Of a stretch of DNA of 64,000 bases, positions 45,417 to 55,211 are shown piece by piece; positions within the stretch are counted from its first letter, which is position 1, and every line of letters starts with the position of its first letter. The DNA is from Notospermus geniculatus (Eukaryota > Nemertea > Pilidiophora > Heteronemertea > Lineidae), in contig NMRB01000180.1 of the NCBI GenBank assembly GCA_002633025.1, positions 55,378 to 119,377 of the forward strand, read 5' to 3'. The position numbers were made by a program, and so were the translations under genes. The notes below the pieces were generated by a model. The model ran no database searches. It was not told the DNA's origin and worked only from the letters and a program-made list of their open reading frames with translations.

Positions 45417-46669
45417 TCATCGTTCAAAGTAGAACTGAGTGACTGCTTCAGGCAACACCCAATCACTCGCTTTCAGTTCCACTATTTCCATCAGCATGTG
45501 TCGGACATCAGGATCAGTTTCACCATCAATGATAACATCTCGGCAGTGAGAGATAACATCCTCCACTTTCTCTGGAGATGCTTTGTATAAACTTGGGCCA
45601 ACGTCATTGAGTACACTGCACAGAAGGTCAGTCTGAAAAGTGGGTAAGTCAAATACACATTAGTCTAGAACCAACCGGTGTATTACTGTATTCAGAGAAA
45701 ACAGCACTTATTTATCAAATTACTTAATAATAGAAAGAAACGTATTAGAATGGAAATAATTGAAGCACTGCAAACAACATAATGTGTACCTGTACCTACC
45801 TCTTCTAAATTTACCACCGAGGGTTTCTGGCTCAGTGTGTTGAGGCAGTCAAAAACAACAGATGTAATTGCATCAATGAAACGTCCACGAACTCTGACCT
45901 GCTCATGTAATCGAATCATGAATCGAACGAATGCTATCCAATGCATAACCCCACAGTTTCTCATGTTTGTGTGATCTTGAAACATATGCCGACATGCGTG
46001 GATCAACCCATTTCTGAAGTTATATTCTGGAATCACAGACTGAGCCTCTTCTTCTGCTTCATATTCCCTCTAAAACAAAATTGAAAATTTTGAGTTGACA
46101 GTCCACGTGGTAGGAATAGGGAATGAATTCAATGAACTGAGGAAGGTTTCAATGCTAAACATTTTCAGGTGGATCTGGTTCTGAAAACCCACCTATTTAG
46201 ACAGTGTAAAAACCGTATTAGAGCAATTTCTTAGATTTTGCGGTTCAGCAATGGCATTTTGTTATTATCATTATCATTAGGACAAATACATGACGAACAT
46301 GCATCACATATACCTGACAAATAACTTGACATATTCCTGCAGCAGTTCGGTAGTAGACCCCACCAAGACATGCTCTGTATACAATTTCTTCAGCTACCTT
46401 TTCAAGTTGTGGGCACGTGAGAGAGCTCGGTTCTGAAACATCAGCAATGGGGAAAATGAACATCAAAATGAACAACGAGTAAGCCCCATTCAAGAACAAT
46501 CAATTCAATGTACATGTACACCCTAGGGTGGTATAGATGGCAGTGAGGTATTGAAAAGACAACTGTAATTTTCTTTTTCCTTACTTTCAATGGCTTTCTT
46601 GATGAACGGTCTTGCTGCGATGTCATAGCCATCCAGGTCTATTTGATCCCATCCAAGTACTTCAACCAT
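45417..46669 (-). CDS. MIF4GD: MIF4G domain-containing protein (MIF4GD-like), copy 1
   Basis: Four coding exons on the minus strand: 46585-46669, 46314-46432, 45800-46069, 45417-45632. All junctions are GT-AG and phases agree; the protein is 229 residues against about 222 in human MIF4GD. Recognisable segments: PQLEKVAEEIVYRACLGG, FRNGLIHACRHMF, FDCLNTLSQ and the end MEIVELKASDW...VTQFYFER, which parallels the human LLEIIEFRAAGW...YYYSE tail. The fold is an all-helical MIF4G repeat. Human MIF4GD (SLIP1) binds the stem-loop binding protein and eIF4G to aid histone mRNA translation; CTIF and PAIP1 are more distant relatives, so paralog choice rests on length and C-terminus. The first ATG follows a splice acceptor, so a 5' UTR exon lies upstream. 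One residue differs from copy 2 (Ser versus Ala at the start of exon 2). Confidence 0.9.
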
Positions 46670-47049
46670 GAGGATTTCTGAAATAATGTGCCAGTGATTG
46701 AAGGACAAAAATATATGATCACAACACAGTCACTTAGGCAGTCAACCACTACGTCTGGTTCAACCTAGAGGTGGACCATTGGACCATGTTTGCAAGAGTG
46801 ACGTGACGTCGTACTGCATCCAATGCTGATGCATTGCGCCGTCGTGACGCCATTTAAACATGGTCCGCAATTTATGAGACATATCTATAACAGACGAAAC
46901 GTTTTGACCTACATGTATGTCGACAATACAGTAGGCCTAGGCCTAGTATTATAGTCCATGGAGGCAGGCCTACGTCCATGCCCATGGTCCATGCAAACAT
47001 GTGATTTGTTGGCCTAGGCCTAGAACGCCTGGTCAGTCTCGGTCATGCT

Positions 47050-47690
47050 AATTACCGTCTTCCACCGTCCACCACCCTTTTGTACTGTTATTAATATTGT
47101 ATCGTCATCCACCTCAATATTTCTTTGAAATATCTTTTTCTTTCTCTCTCTCTCTCTCAAAAATAATGTAAACCGCATCAGAATCGCTGATCATATCGCA
47201 GAATATTCTGTTTTTTGTCACTGTCCACCAACAAGATTCGTCAGTCAGCACCACCGTCGGGCGGTGATTTTGGGAACTACGTTGTCAATGTCATCAAACC
47301 TGATTGCCGCGGCGTCCGACTCCGAGGGTGGCGCTGACTGAAGAATCGTGGTGGTGGACGATGACAAAAAACAGAATATTCTCAGCAATTCTGATGCGGT
47401 TTACATTATTTTTTTAGAGGACGATAAAGAAAACGGTGTTTTAAAGAAATAATGAGGTGGACGACAGTACAATAGATCGTTTTCACGATGTAACTCCGAC
47501 AGTGTCCGCCATGATGACGTTACGCGTTTTGCCCACCAGCAGAAACGCAAAATGCATTGGCTGCTGGTGGGCAAAATGCGCAACGTCATCATGGCGGACA
47601 CTGTCGGAGTTACGTCGTGAAAATGATCTATAACAGTAAAAAAGGGGTGGTGGACGGTCGGTGGTAGATGGAGGACGGTAGCCTAATTTA
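47050..47690. mobile_element. Large foldback element with nested palindromic insertion
   Basis: ATAATGTAAACCGCATCAGA at 47165 mirrors TCTGATGCGGTTTACATTAT at 47389. Pairing extends outward to CCACCTCAATATTTCTTT/AAAGAAATAATGAGGTGG and CCGTCCACCACCC/GGGGTGGTGGACGG. A separate palindrome (47473-47631) with ATAGATCGTTTTCACG arms is inserted in the right arm and is absent from copy 2. Confidence 0.8.
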
Positions 47691-48093
47691 TAGCATTGAC
47701 CCAGTCAGTCTACATAGCCTGATCAAGACAATGCCTGATGAGGTGTTTGTTCTGTACTGTAAGTGCACTGCTGACTGTACATTTCAAATTCAATGCATGA
47801 AACAACAATGCACTGCACTGTGTCTGTGCATGCATGATGATGATGCTGTGCATGCATGTGTGCAGTGTGGTCTGGTCAAGTCAAAAATCAAATCTCAAAA
47901 TCCAGGCCGTGGACGCAAAATTCACTGTAATTTACATGTAGCAGCAACAAAGGTGGAGAACAGATCCAACAATCGAGTGCTTCTAACGCAAGTTAGGCAA
48001 AAGAAGCTGAGAAATGCTGATTTGATTTTTGAGGAATTCCGGAATTCCTTGCAAAAAAAGTTCAAACAATGGGCGCAGCCATTGAAGACGTAG
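47668..48093 (+). CDS. Cys-rich ORF, unrecognised, copy 1
   Basis: A 141-codon frame with the segment VLYCKCTADCTFQIQC followed by MKQQCTALCLCM and, after a His/Asp/Ala stretch, CVQC. The CxCxxxC...CxxxCxC spacing recalls CXC (tesmin-like) cysteine motifs, but the match is loose. A basic tail follows. Copy 2 (60200-60526) keeps the Cys segment with a 15-nt in-frame difference, then stops early after RNAEVI. It may be a 5'-region ORF, a TE remnant or chance. Function not assigned. Confidence 0.25.
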   Translation: MEDGSLIYSIDPVSLHSLIKTMPDEVFVLYCKCTADCTFQIQCMKQQCTALCLCMHDDDAVHACVQCGLVKSKIKSQNPGRGRKIHCNLHVAATKVENRSNNRVLLTQVRQKKLRNADLIFEEFRNSLQKKFKQWAQPLKT

Positions 48094-48667
48094 TCTCGCG
48101 CAGCCAGCCGTTTTGTTCCGCAGTGTTGCAACAGGAATCCGTGTCCAGTTGACCGAGACTACCGCGGCTGGTACGACTGTTCAATAGCTGATTGTGAAAT
48201 TTTTTAGCAGGCGACGAATTACACAAAAAATGATTAGATGATGATCAGAATTTCAGATCAGTTACTGATGATTACAAAAACAGAGAAAAATACTAAGGCT
48301 AATACTTCCCGATGACTGTTCCTGAGCTCGACTAAGAAATTTAGGCCTATAAGAAAGAACAACGTAGCCCCCCCAATCAATCAGTTTTTAGTTTGAAGAG
48401 TGCTGTAGGCCTAGTGTAGCTACATTGAAAAACATTCATGCATTCGCCTCACAGTCACAGTGGCGCGTGTTGGGCCTTAACTGCATAATACCCCACCACA
48501 GGGTCAAGGGTCAGTATTAGGGCTATTGTTAGGAGGGCTTGGAGGAAGGTTGGTTAGGAACAGCAGTGTAATAGGGTAGGGTGGTGGGGGATTGTGCAAA
48601 AATGCCGTTTCCAACTTTCCTCCATGCTTGAATTGACTCTTTTTTTCAGTGTTGAGCAGGGATCAAA

Positions 48668-48786
48668 ATGGCTCGTTGTCTCTCAACAAGATCTTTCTGT
48701 CGCCTGTTAAGTTCCAGTGTCCGAGAGAGGAAGACAAAAGAAATGATAAACAGGATGATCCGTGTAAACCATGCTGGAGAATTTTG
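48668..48786 (+). pseudogene. COQ7: COQ7 exon 1, truncated copy
   Basis: ATG at 48668 gives [20 protein letters not shown] as in the full gene (one Thr-to-Ser change), continues through [14 protein letters not shown] and then meets TGA at once because the matching sequence ends inside the exon. The downstream exons are absent from this copy. It marks the right breakpoint of copy 1. Confidence 0.93.
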
Positions 48787-50267
48787 AAGCATATTCTCCA
48801 TTAAGAACATGCTACATTAGCTCTTGCTTGTCAGCACTCTCCGTCAGCTTGGCGTTTGGGATGACTGCTTGAAAAATGTATGTCATCTTTATGAACGAAG
48901 GAAGCAATGCATCTTCCTTCTTTCGATAACTCCATCGGAATGAGTGTAGTTAAAGAAGTTTTGGGTCGGCCATCATCGTTCGCTTGTCTTTCCTCAGCGT
49001 TTGTGTTTCATTTATGGAGTATGTGTTGAAGGAAATTCCTCCTTCCTGCAGGCGATAGTTTCCAATACAGTCTTATTCACGGTTGAGTTGAACATTTCAA
49101 TCGCGTGCGTCTGAGTAGTGCGGCAGCCATGTTACCTCTCGGCGATAGACCACCTGTGGTTCCTCGTGGTGTGATTCACACTCTGACGACTCTGTCCAAG
49201 CTTCTTCTCACCTTCGTAATAGCTTTGACGAACTCTATCTGATGTTGATTGATGGTTTGGCAGAGTGTAGTATCCTACACTTACTAGTGCCTTCTTAAAG
49301 AGCTTTTTGTGGTTGTTGCCATTAACGTGCTTCTTCTGAGTGCAATGTGAACACCTGTAATTCAAGGTAATGTTGATTAAATGGAAGTTCATGTCTGCAG
49401 AACTTGGTAAATGTAGGAGGAAACTGGAGCACTCGAAAGAAACTTACGATCTATCAGAGAGTCTGCATTGAAAGTACTGAACTGGAAACTAATGGCACAC
49501 ATTCCAACCCTCAAATAGTCGTACACGAATCTTAGCCAGTTGCCTTCCGTGCTCAAAGCAAAAGCTGGTAATTTCACGTCAAAGGTAATTGGTATCCAGC
49601 CCTTTATGGACCAAAATGTAAAAAGCATATTCAAATTACCTCTTCTGTCCTTTGACTATAGGAGATGTTTGTGACATCTTGCATGCCTTTTGCTTGAAAA
49701 ACATAAAATCAAGATCAATCATTTCTCCTGCACTTTACTCTCGCATAACTTTTGGTTCACATACTCTCCTTATATGATGTATTCAGTTCCTTTGGCCAAC
49801 TCTATCCTTAAGCTTGCAGATTTTATTCTTAACTATTTCAACATTGCAACTTGACAGCTTAACATTCTTCACGTTTGCAGAAACCATTTTCATGTTGGGC
49901 AGATTACATGAAATTCTAATTTGCAGTTGGAATTTTGATGGTCATTATTCCAATACTCCTGCAAGGAAGAATGAAGGCGGGTAAAGCCATTTGATATTCT
50001 CACTGGTTTACTTCCTGCTTTATAAGAAATTTCTGCCATTCAAACTTTTTTCAGTCAGTCTGTATATATTAACTGAACTGAAGTATTGGGAGAGAGCTCT
50101 GACAAATTCTGAAACCATTGGTTTGGAAGTTTTAACTCTGTGTTGGGGTCAAGTTCTGGGCAGGATGAGTACAAGTGACCAGTTTGTGATTAAGCATTAG
50201 ATAATAAGCACTAACATCCTTCATTCTAGTTTAATTGGTTAACTAACATTACGTCTTTACTTCCAGC
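48787..50267. other. Sequence between the duplicated blocks, upstream of Rab exon 5
   Basis: No counterpart elsewhere in the window. It contains a SINE-domain fragment at 49410-49450 (GTAGGAGGAAACTGGAGC). No other gene was recognised; ORFs at 49132-49392 and 49389-49634 look like chance. If the block is a true tandem duplication, this is the left part of unit 2. Confidence 0.55.
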
Positions 50268-50320
50268 ATTACTCTTGTTATATGACGTGACCAATAAACC
50301 AAGTTTTGACAATATCAGGG
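50268..50320 (+). CDS. RAB26/37: Rab26/37 exon 5
   Basis: A 53-nt exon after TTACTTCCAG, completing Ala with the last base of exon 4 and encoding LLLLYDVTNKPSFDNIR up to donor GTAAGT. It supplies the fourth beta strand and following helix. Only one copy is present in the window, located between the two sets of 3' exons. Confidence 0.93.
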
Positions 50321-50346
50321 TAAGTTTGTGAGATTAACGTATAGGG

Positions 50347-50420
50347 CATCCTGAGAATCTCAGGTCATTGCGGTCGTACCTCCTGGAGGGGAGTAGTTGT
50401 GAAGACCCTGGGTGCGATGG
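50347..50420. mobile_element. Deleted relative of the 40622-41241 element
   Basis: CATCCTGAGAATCTCAGGTC and GGTCGTACC, then GTTGTGAAGACCCTGGGTG, match both ends of the 620-bp element with the middle removed. It sits 26 bp after Rab exon 5. Confidence 0.75.
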
Positions 50421-50860
50421 ATACCTTGTCCCACCTGAACGTCATTTGGAGACTGGTAGGACCAGATTCAGCCTTGTGTCATTCCCAGCCTGTGCACATA
50501 GTCGCTGTGACAGAGATTCCTGATTATTCACCTCAATAATCAAAGCCATTGTCTTCCTCGTACCGTATTACGTTTGAGAAGAGCGTAGTTGTGACAAGAA
50601 TATTAAGTAAGCTTCTAGAGAAGACTGTGTAATTGTCAAGGAATGGGTGGGGGGCTTTTTCCAGTCAAAGATACGCTAAGATACTTATCATCACAAATGG
50701 TGAATCTGTGGATTAGAGAACATGAGATGCTTAGTTGTGCAGTTTTCTGCGGAGGCTGTTAGAAGCGGTCTGATATTTCAGGTTAAGTGATATAATACCA
50801 TTCTTCTTTGGCTTAGAAAGTTTTAGAGATAATCTCTCCTACTGTATAAGTTTATGATAA

Positions 50861-51001
50861 TAGGGAGGTTGAGATCAGCGACTTATCACGGATCCTGATG
50901 CGAATACGGATCGAAATGTACACTAAATTTGTCCTCGTTGTACAGAATTCTATCCGTATGCGTATAAGGATCCTTGATAAGTCGCTGATCTCAACCTCCC
51001 T
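50861..51001. mobile_element. Palindromic MITE TAGGGAGGTTGAGATCAGCG
   Basis: TAGGGAGGTTGAGATCAGCG, then ACTTATCA and CGGATCC, mirrored at the right end (CTGATCTCAACCTCCCTA). It lies just upstream of where copy 2 of the large block becomes alignable (about 51012). Confidence 0.85.
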
Positions 51002-51560
51002 AATGATACCGGTAGTTCTTACCATGGACACTGACATTAAGCACTATCTGCGATGTACAACTAAATCCTGATATTAGGAACAATGAAGATGTGAATTTTG
51101 CCCCATTTTTCACCGGTTGCACATTTCTACCCACCCAGTGAGTTGCTAACGATACCAAGCCCTCCGAGTCCAAAAAGAGGCTTATGCATTTTCCAATGAA
51201 ATTTTTAAAAAAAATTATCTCAGGAGTGCAAGCGCCCACTTAGGGCATTATAGCTACTCATCAAACAATATTGGACGATATTAATGATATGTAGGAGGAA
51301 ACCAGAGCCCCCGGAGAAAACCTACGATGTCGAGGAGAGATCGCCCTCTCTACCACATAAAGCCACTTGCACGACCTGGGAGCAAACCCGTGACCTCAGT
51401 GGTGGCAGGCGCCGATGTTTCCACTGCGCCACCCCGACACCCCAATGAAATTAATGATAATAGTAACCAAGGCAATTTTGGAATGCATCGCAATCACTTG
51501 AAGCTCATTTAGTATTGTATTAATTAACACCATTGTATTATACTCTGTTGACCATTTCAG

Positions 51561-51685
51561 GCATGGCTAAGCGAAATCAACGAATACGCGCAGGACGACG
51601 TTGTCATCATGTTGCTAGGCAATACAAGGCAGACATGACAGATGCACGGGTGATAAAGAGGGAGGATGGTGAAAAATTAGCAAAG
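51561..51685 (+). pseudogene. RAB26/37: Rab26/37 exon 6, copy 2, frameshifted in NKAD
   Basis: 125 nt instead of 123: the Leu-Gly-Asn-Lys region reads TTGCTAGGCAATACAAGGCA where copy 1 reads TTGCTAGGCAACAAGGCA. The two extra bases destroy NKAD and lead to TGA within four codons. Splice sites are unchanged. Either this copy is decaying or the bases are an assembly error. Confidence 0.85.
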
Positions 51686-52141
51686 GTGACGAGTTTAGAG
51701 AACTTAGAGAACGGCAACACATGTCCTGGGTATTATGGAACCTCTCTATTAAGGACACCTCCAGGACTGACCAGTGGTGTCTTCAGTCAAGGGGTGTCCT
51801 CATCACACAGGTCATAAGGAAGAGAAATGATTGTTTTGGGACCGAACTTTGGTGTCCTTGATATGGGGGTGTCCTCATGGTAGAGTTGTCCGTTAAGAGA
51901 GGTACCGGTCTACTAACTGCAGATTGTGATATTCAGTATTTGTGAAATGCTAGCCACTTAACCTCCCTAAAGGCTAGCAGACACCACTGCTAACAGGACA
52001 CCTTTCTAATAAGGACACACAAGTTCAATCCCGAAGTGGTCTGTTCATTCATGTAACTCATGTAATCGGGATGCCTCGCCTCTGAGGACAGAAACTGCCA
52101 GTTGCAAAGGCAGCAAGTCCTTGATTGGGAGGGTCCACTAC

Positions 52142-52238
52142 TACAGGGTGGGCCAGAGAAAGTATCCCTCAAACAATCAATAGCATTTCTATTGTTTCCC
52201 TATTGTTCGAGGGACACTTTCTCTGTCCCACCCTGTAG
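52142..52238. mobile_element. Palindromic MITE TACAGGGTGGGCCAGAGAAA, copy 2
   Basis: Counterpart of 38877-38970. Its right arm reads TCTGTCCCACCC instead of TCTGGCCCACCC, and it has a duplicated AATC in the centre. Confidence 0.85.
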
Positions 52239-52612
52239 TGTACATGAAGAACAACATGTATGCCCAACTTTGGGCCAGCACTACCACCAGTCATGGACAA
52301 TGATAAACTTCCTCATAAACTTCAGGCAAACCTCTGAAGGAGGTGACTTTTGTCTCAGTCACCTTGGAAAGATTCATCCTCCCAGAAACGTTTCCTAGGG
52401 AACCATCTGCTGTGTCAGATGTTGAGAGGAATGTGTCTTGCAATTGAAAATGACGTATTCATGGAAATTGCCTCCGGTTGACGTGTCAAATCACACCTCC
52501 ACGGGCAATATCCAGTTGCAATAGGCCGTTGTTTAATGTAACATCATCAGACTGTGGCAATGAAACACGGAACTGTAAACAGCCTGTAACCATGGAAACT
52601 GTCTTGTTTCAG

Positions 52613-53210
52613 GACCATAATGTTGCCTTTATGGAAACAAGTGCCAAAACAGGCATGAATGTTGACTTAGCATTTATGGCGATAGCTAGGTAGGTGAAGA
52701 GACCTTGATGAGAAGCATTTACCATGAAACTTGATGGCATCAACTCTTGTTATTGATCGGTTCCTGTTGCTTGGGTGCTTTCTTGTCGACGTTCTTCTGT
52801 CCTTCCTTCGGAACGGACAGGCTTCTGATGATTAAAAGTCGGCTTTGAAATCACCCAATTTAGAATTGTCTTCTACATCTTGAAATACTGCACTTAGGCA
52901 GAATCAAAATGTCGCACTATGGTAATTCCAGATCTTCTTTTCCGTCTCCAAGGACGATGGAAAGCAATGATGGTTTGCTCACCGATGGCTTGCACAGTGC
53001 TGCCATCTTTTCTGGTACCAGTAGTGGCACTGAACTACCGGTAATCTTCCCTCCTGCTTCAGTTAACACTGATTGATGACTTTCTACTTTGTTTTTTCCA
53101 GAGATTTGAAAATGAAAAAGCTTCGAAATCCAAGCGATCCCAAGTTTAATGTTGTGGACTATATTGACCAGCATGACGAGAAAAAAGCTGGCGGCTGTTG
53201 CAGTAGTTAA
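52613..53210 (+). CDS. RAB26/37: Rab26/37 exons 7 and 8, copy 2
   Basis: Exon 7 at 52613-52689 (ETSAKTG) and exon 8 at 53102-53210 (ending KKAGGCCSS, TAA), identical in coding sequence to copy 1. They follow the frameshifted exon 6, so they would be translated only if that frameshift is an error. Confidence 0.88.
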
Positions 53211-54509
53211 CAATATACCTGTCAAATTGGATTCATTTTTATGATTATCTAAGACTTCTAGCGGCGATTCCATCACAATGGTCCTACGATGCTGAGCAGA
53301 ATGAGTGCCGATGTTACCCATCAAAGAGGCTTCATGACAAAACAGTTCATAGTATGTCCTGAAGGCGACTGTGTGCGATACTTACGATAGAATTCATCAT
53401 CAGATTGGCATCTGCTGACCATTCTCCACTACAGGACGGGATTGCCTCACTCCTCAACCACACTAATGCCTTGAAAATGATGGGGACTTGGAGATTTTGA
53501 GGGAAGTATAATTTGAGCAGGAATCTGACAGGTTGCAATGGTACCTTAAAAATCGCTGCTTTGCCCAGGACTTCTTCAGCGATATTCACACCCTGGTGTT
53601 GGCTCAAATCCTCTTCCGAGACAGGGTCCGAAGCTGATTTATTGAACATCCCATCCATATCCACCGAATTGAAGGTCTACATCACCATCCTCTGGTTTTC
53701 TTCTGACTGATGTTATATGAGTTGGGAGTGAACGTGCAGTGACATTAAACTCCCTATGCAGTTGTGGGCCACCCCCCACCCCCTTCGATTTACTTGCTCT
53801 CCACAACTGCTTCACTTCTTAGAAGTTGCCGTGTTTGGTTAACAGATGGCGTCGGGGCCTGGCAAAAGTTTTATAGCCTATCAGCACGCTGCTTTCAGAA
53901 CTCGTTGGCCCGTTGGCAAGGGATGTTCTTGTGCTACCATGCTACCTTGATCATGTGGTCCGCTGAGCCAATGAAAACGTGTCTCAGGCCAGCTTGGTTA
54001 CGGGTTGCTCGGTGCTGTCATTGGTCGGCTCTTATCAGTGCCATCTGTTGACCAAGCGTGGTGAATATTACGAAGTGAAGCAGTTTTGGAGAGCGGGTAA
54101 ACCAAAGGGGGGGGCCCGGTGAACAACTGCATAGGGAGTTTATGACAACATCCTCCCACAGCAGACGTTTTTACCTGGCGTATCATCGTCTGCTCGCACT
54201 CACTTTGTTTGGGTGAAGAGGATAGATGACAACAACAGCTCTCTGTTCATCCTGATTAAACTGTAAAGAACGTGCATTTCATTTCCATGTCTTTTTGGCC
54301 AGTCTTCGTGATGGTTGTATATCTGAAGGGGCTTGTTTTCCCAATGCATTATATTTTGAGATTAGAATATGGCAATTAATGCAGACTAGGCTGTTTGTAC
54401 AAAGCCTCAGGTTCATAACACTGTAACTGAGTTCTTATTAATTGTCTATGTCTCCATTTGCTGAGTGTTCAAGTAAGTGTTCTTCGAAAGGTGCTCTAGG
54501 AGATCTTTC

Positions 54510-54876
54510 TATAGATCGTTGCAGTTGATTGGGAACAACGTCTTCAGGCCAAACGCAGTCAAGGCGCAGCGTCACGTCAGTGTTGACGCGGCCAGCGCCC
54601 ATGCTTTCTCCTGTACGTCAACGACGTCACTGACGTCCCACGTGGGTTTTGTAAACTTTTTCAAGTCAAACTTTAGATTTCCAAAGCGAGTATTCCGTTG
54701 AGCAGTTATGGATTCCCAAGTTTTTATGACCGTCATGATCCCAAGGTTCTAAGCTATCCACTGGTATGTTTAATTAGTGTGAGTGACCAGGAACCTGGCG
54801 ACAGTCGTGAGTTGAAAAGGGCATGTGTGGTCAAATTCTCGTAAACGTTGTTCCCTACTTTTTGCATGGATCTATA
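54510..54876. mobile_element. 363-bp TA-flanked element (copy 2 only)
   Basis: TA at 54510-54511 and 54875-54876, ends TAGATCG and GGATCTA. Copy 1 has a single TA at 42054-42055. The body matches 17945-18217 in opposite orientation. No ORF resembles a transposase, so it is non-autonomous. Confidence 0.9.
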
Positions 54877-54976
54877 GTGGTACCAGCAATTTGATACTGT
54901 AGCTAGCCATCATATAAATGTGGTTTTTGAGCCGAATCCTTCAGGTCACAGGAAACTCCTCTGGCTATGCTGACCT

Positions 54977-55211
54977 GGCCCCGTATTCATAAAACTACTT
55001 AAGTCTAAGTGTGATACTTATCTTTTGTGTTGAACAAAGGATAAGTGTCAGGGTTGGAGCTACCATTGTCTTCTTTAGCCAAAGTAAAGAAAAGCCTATT
55101 GTTCAGTAGTGTGAACAATAGGGATTTTCTTTACTTTGGCTAAAAAAAGTAATGGTAGCTCCAACCCTGAGTGTCATACTTAGACTTAAGTAGTTTTATG
55201 AATACGGGGCC
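54977..55211. mobile_element. Palindromic MITE GGCCCCGTATTCATAAAA, copy 2, with nested hAT-like MITE
   Basis: The outer palindrome matches 42156-42530 but has an intact TTAA where copy 1 carries its insertion. Here a different element lies at 55049-55169: CAGGGTTGGAGCTACCATT ends, AGTGT on both sides, a fully palindromic body with ACTTTGGCTAAA arms. Copy 1 has a single AGTGT at 42496-42500. Confidence 0.9.

Larger units (their letters stand above)
46670..48667. other. Head-to-head region between MIF4GD and COQ7, copy 1
   Basis: About 2 kb between divergent starts. It holds a large inverted-repeat element (about 47050-47690), a palindromic insertion and a 141-codon ORF (47668-48093). Repeated TAGGCCTAGG motifs occur at about 46930 and 47010. 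Any shared promoter would lie here or in the 5' UTR introns. Confidence 0.55.
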
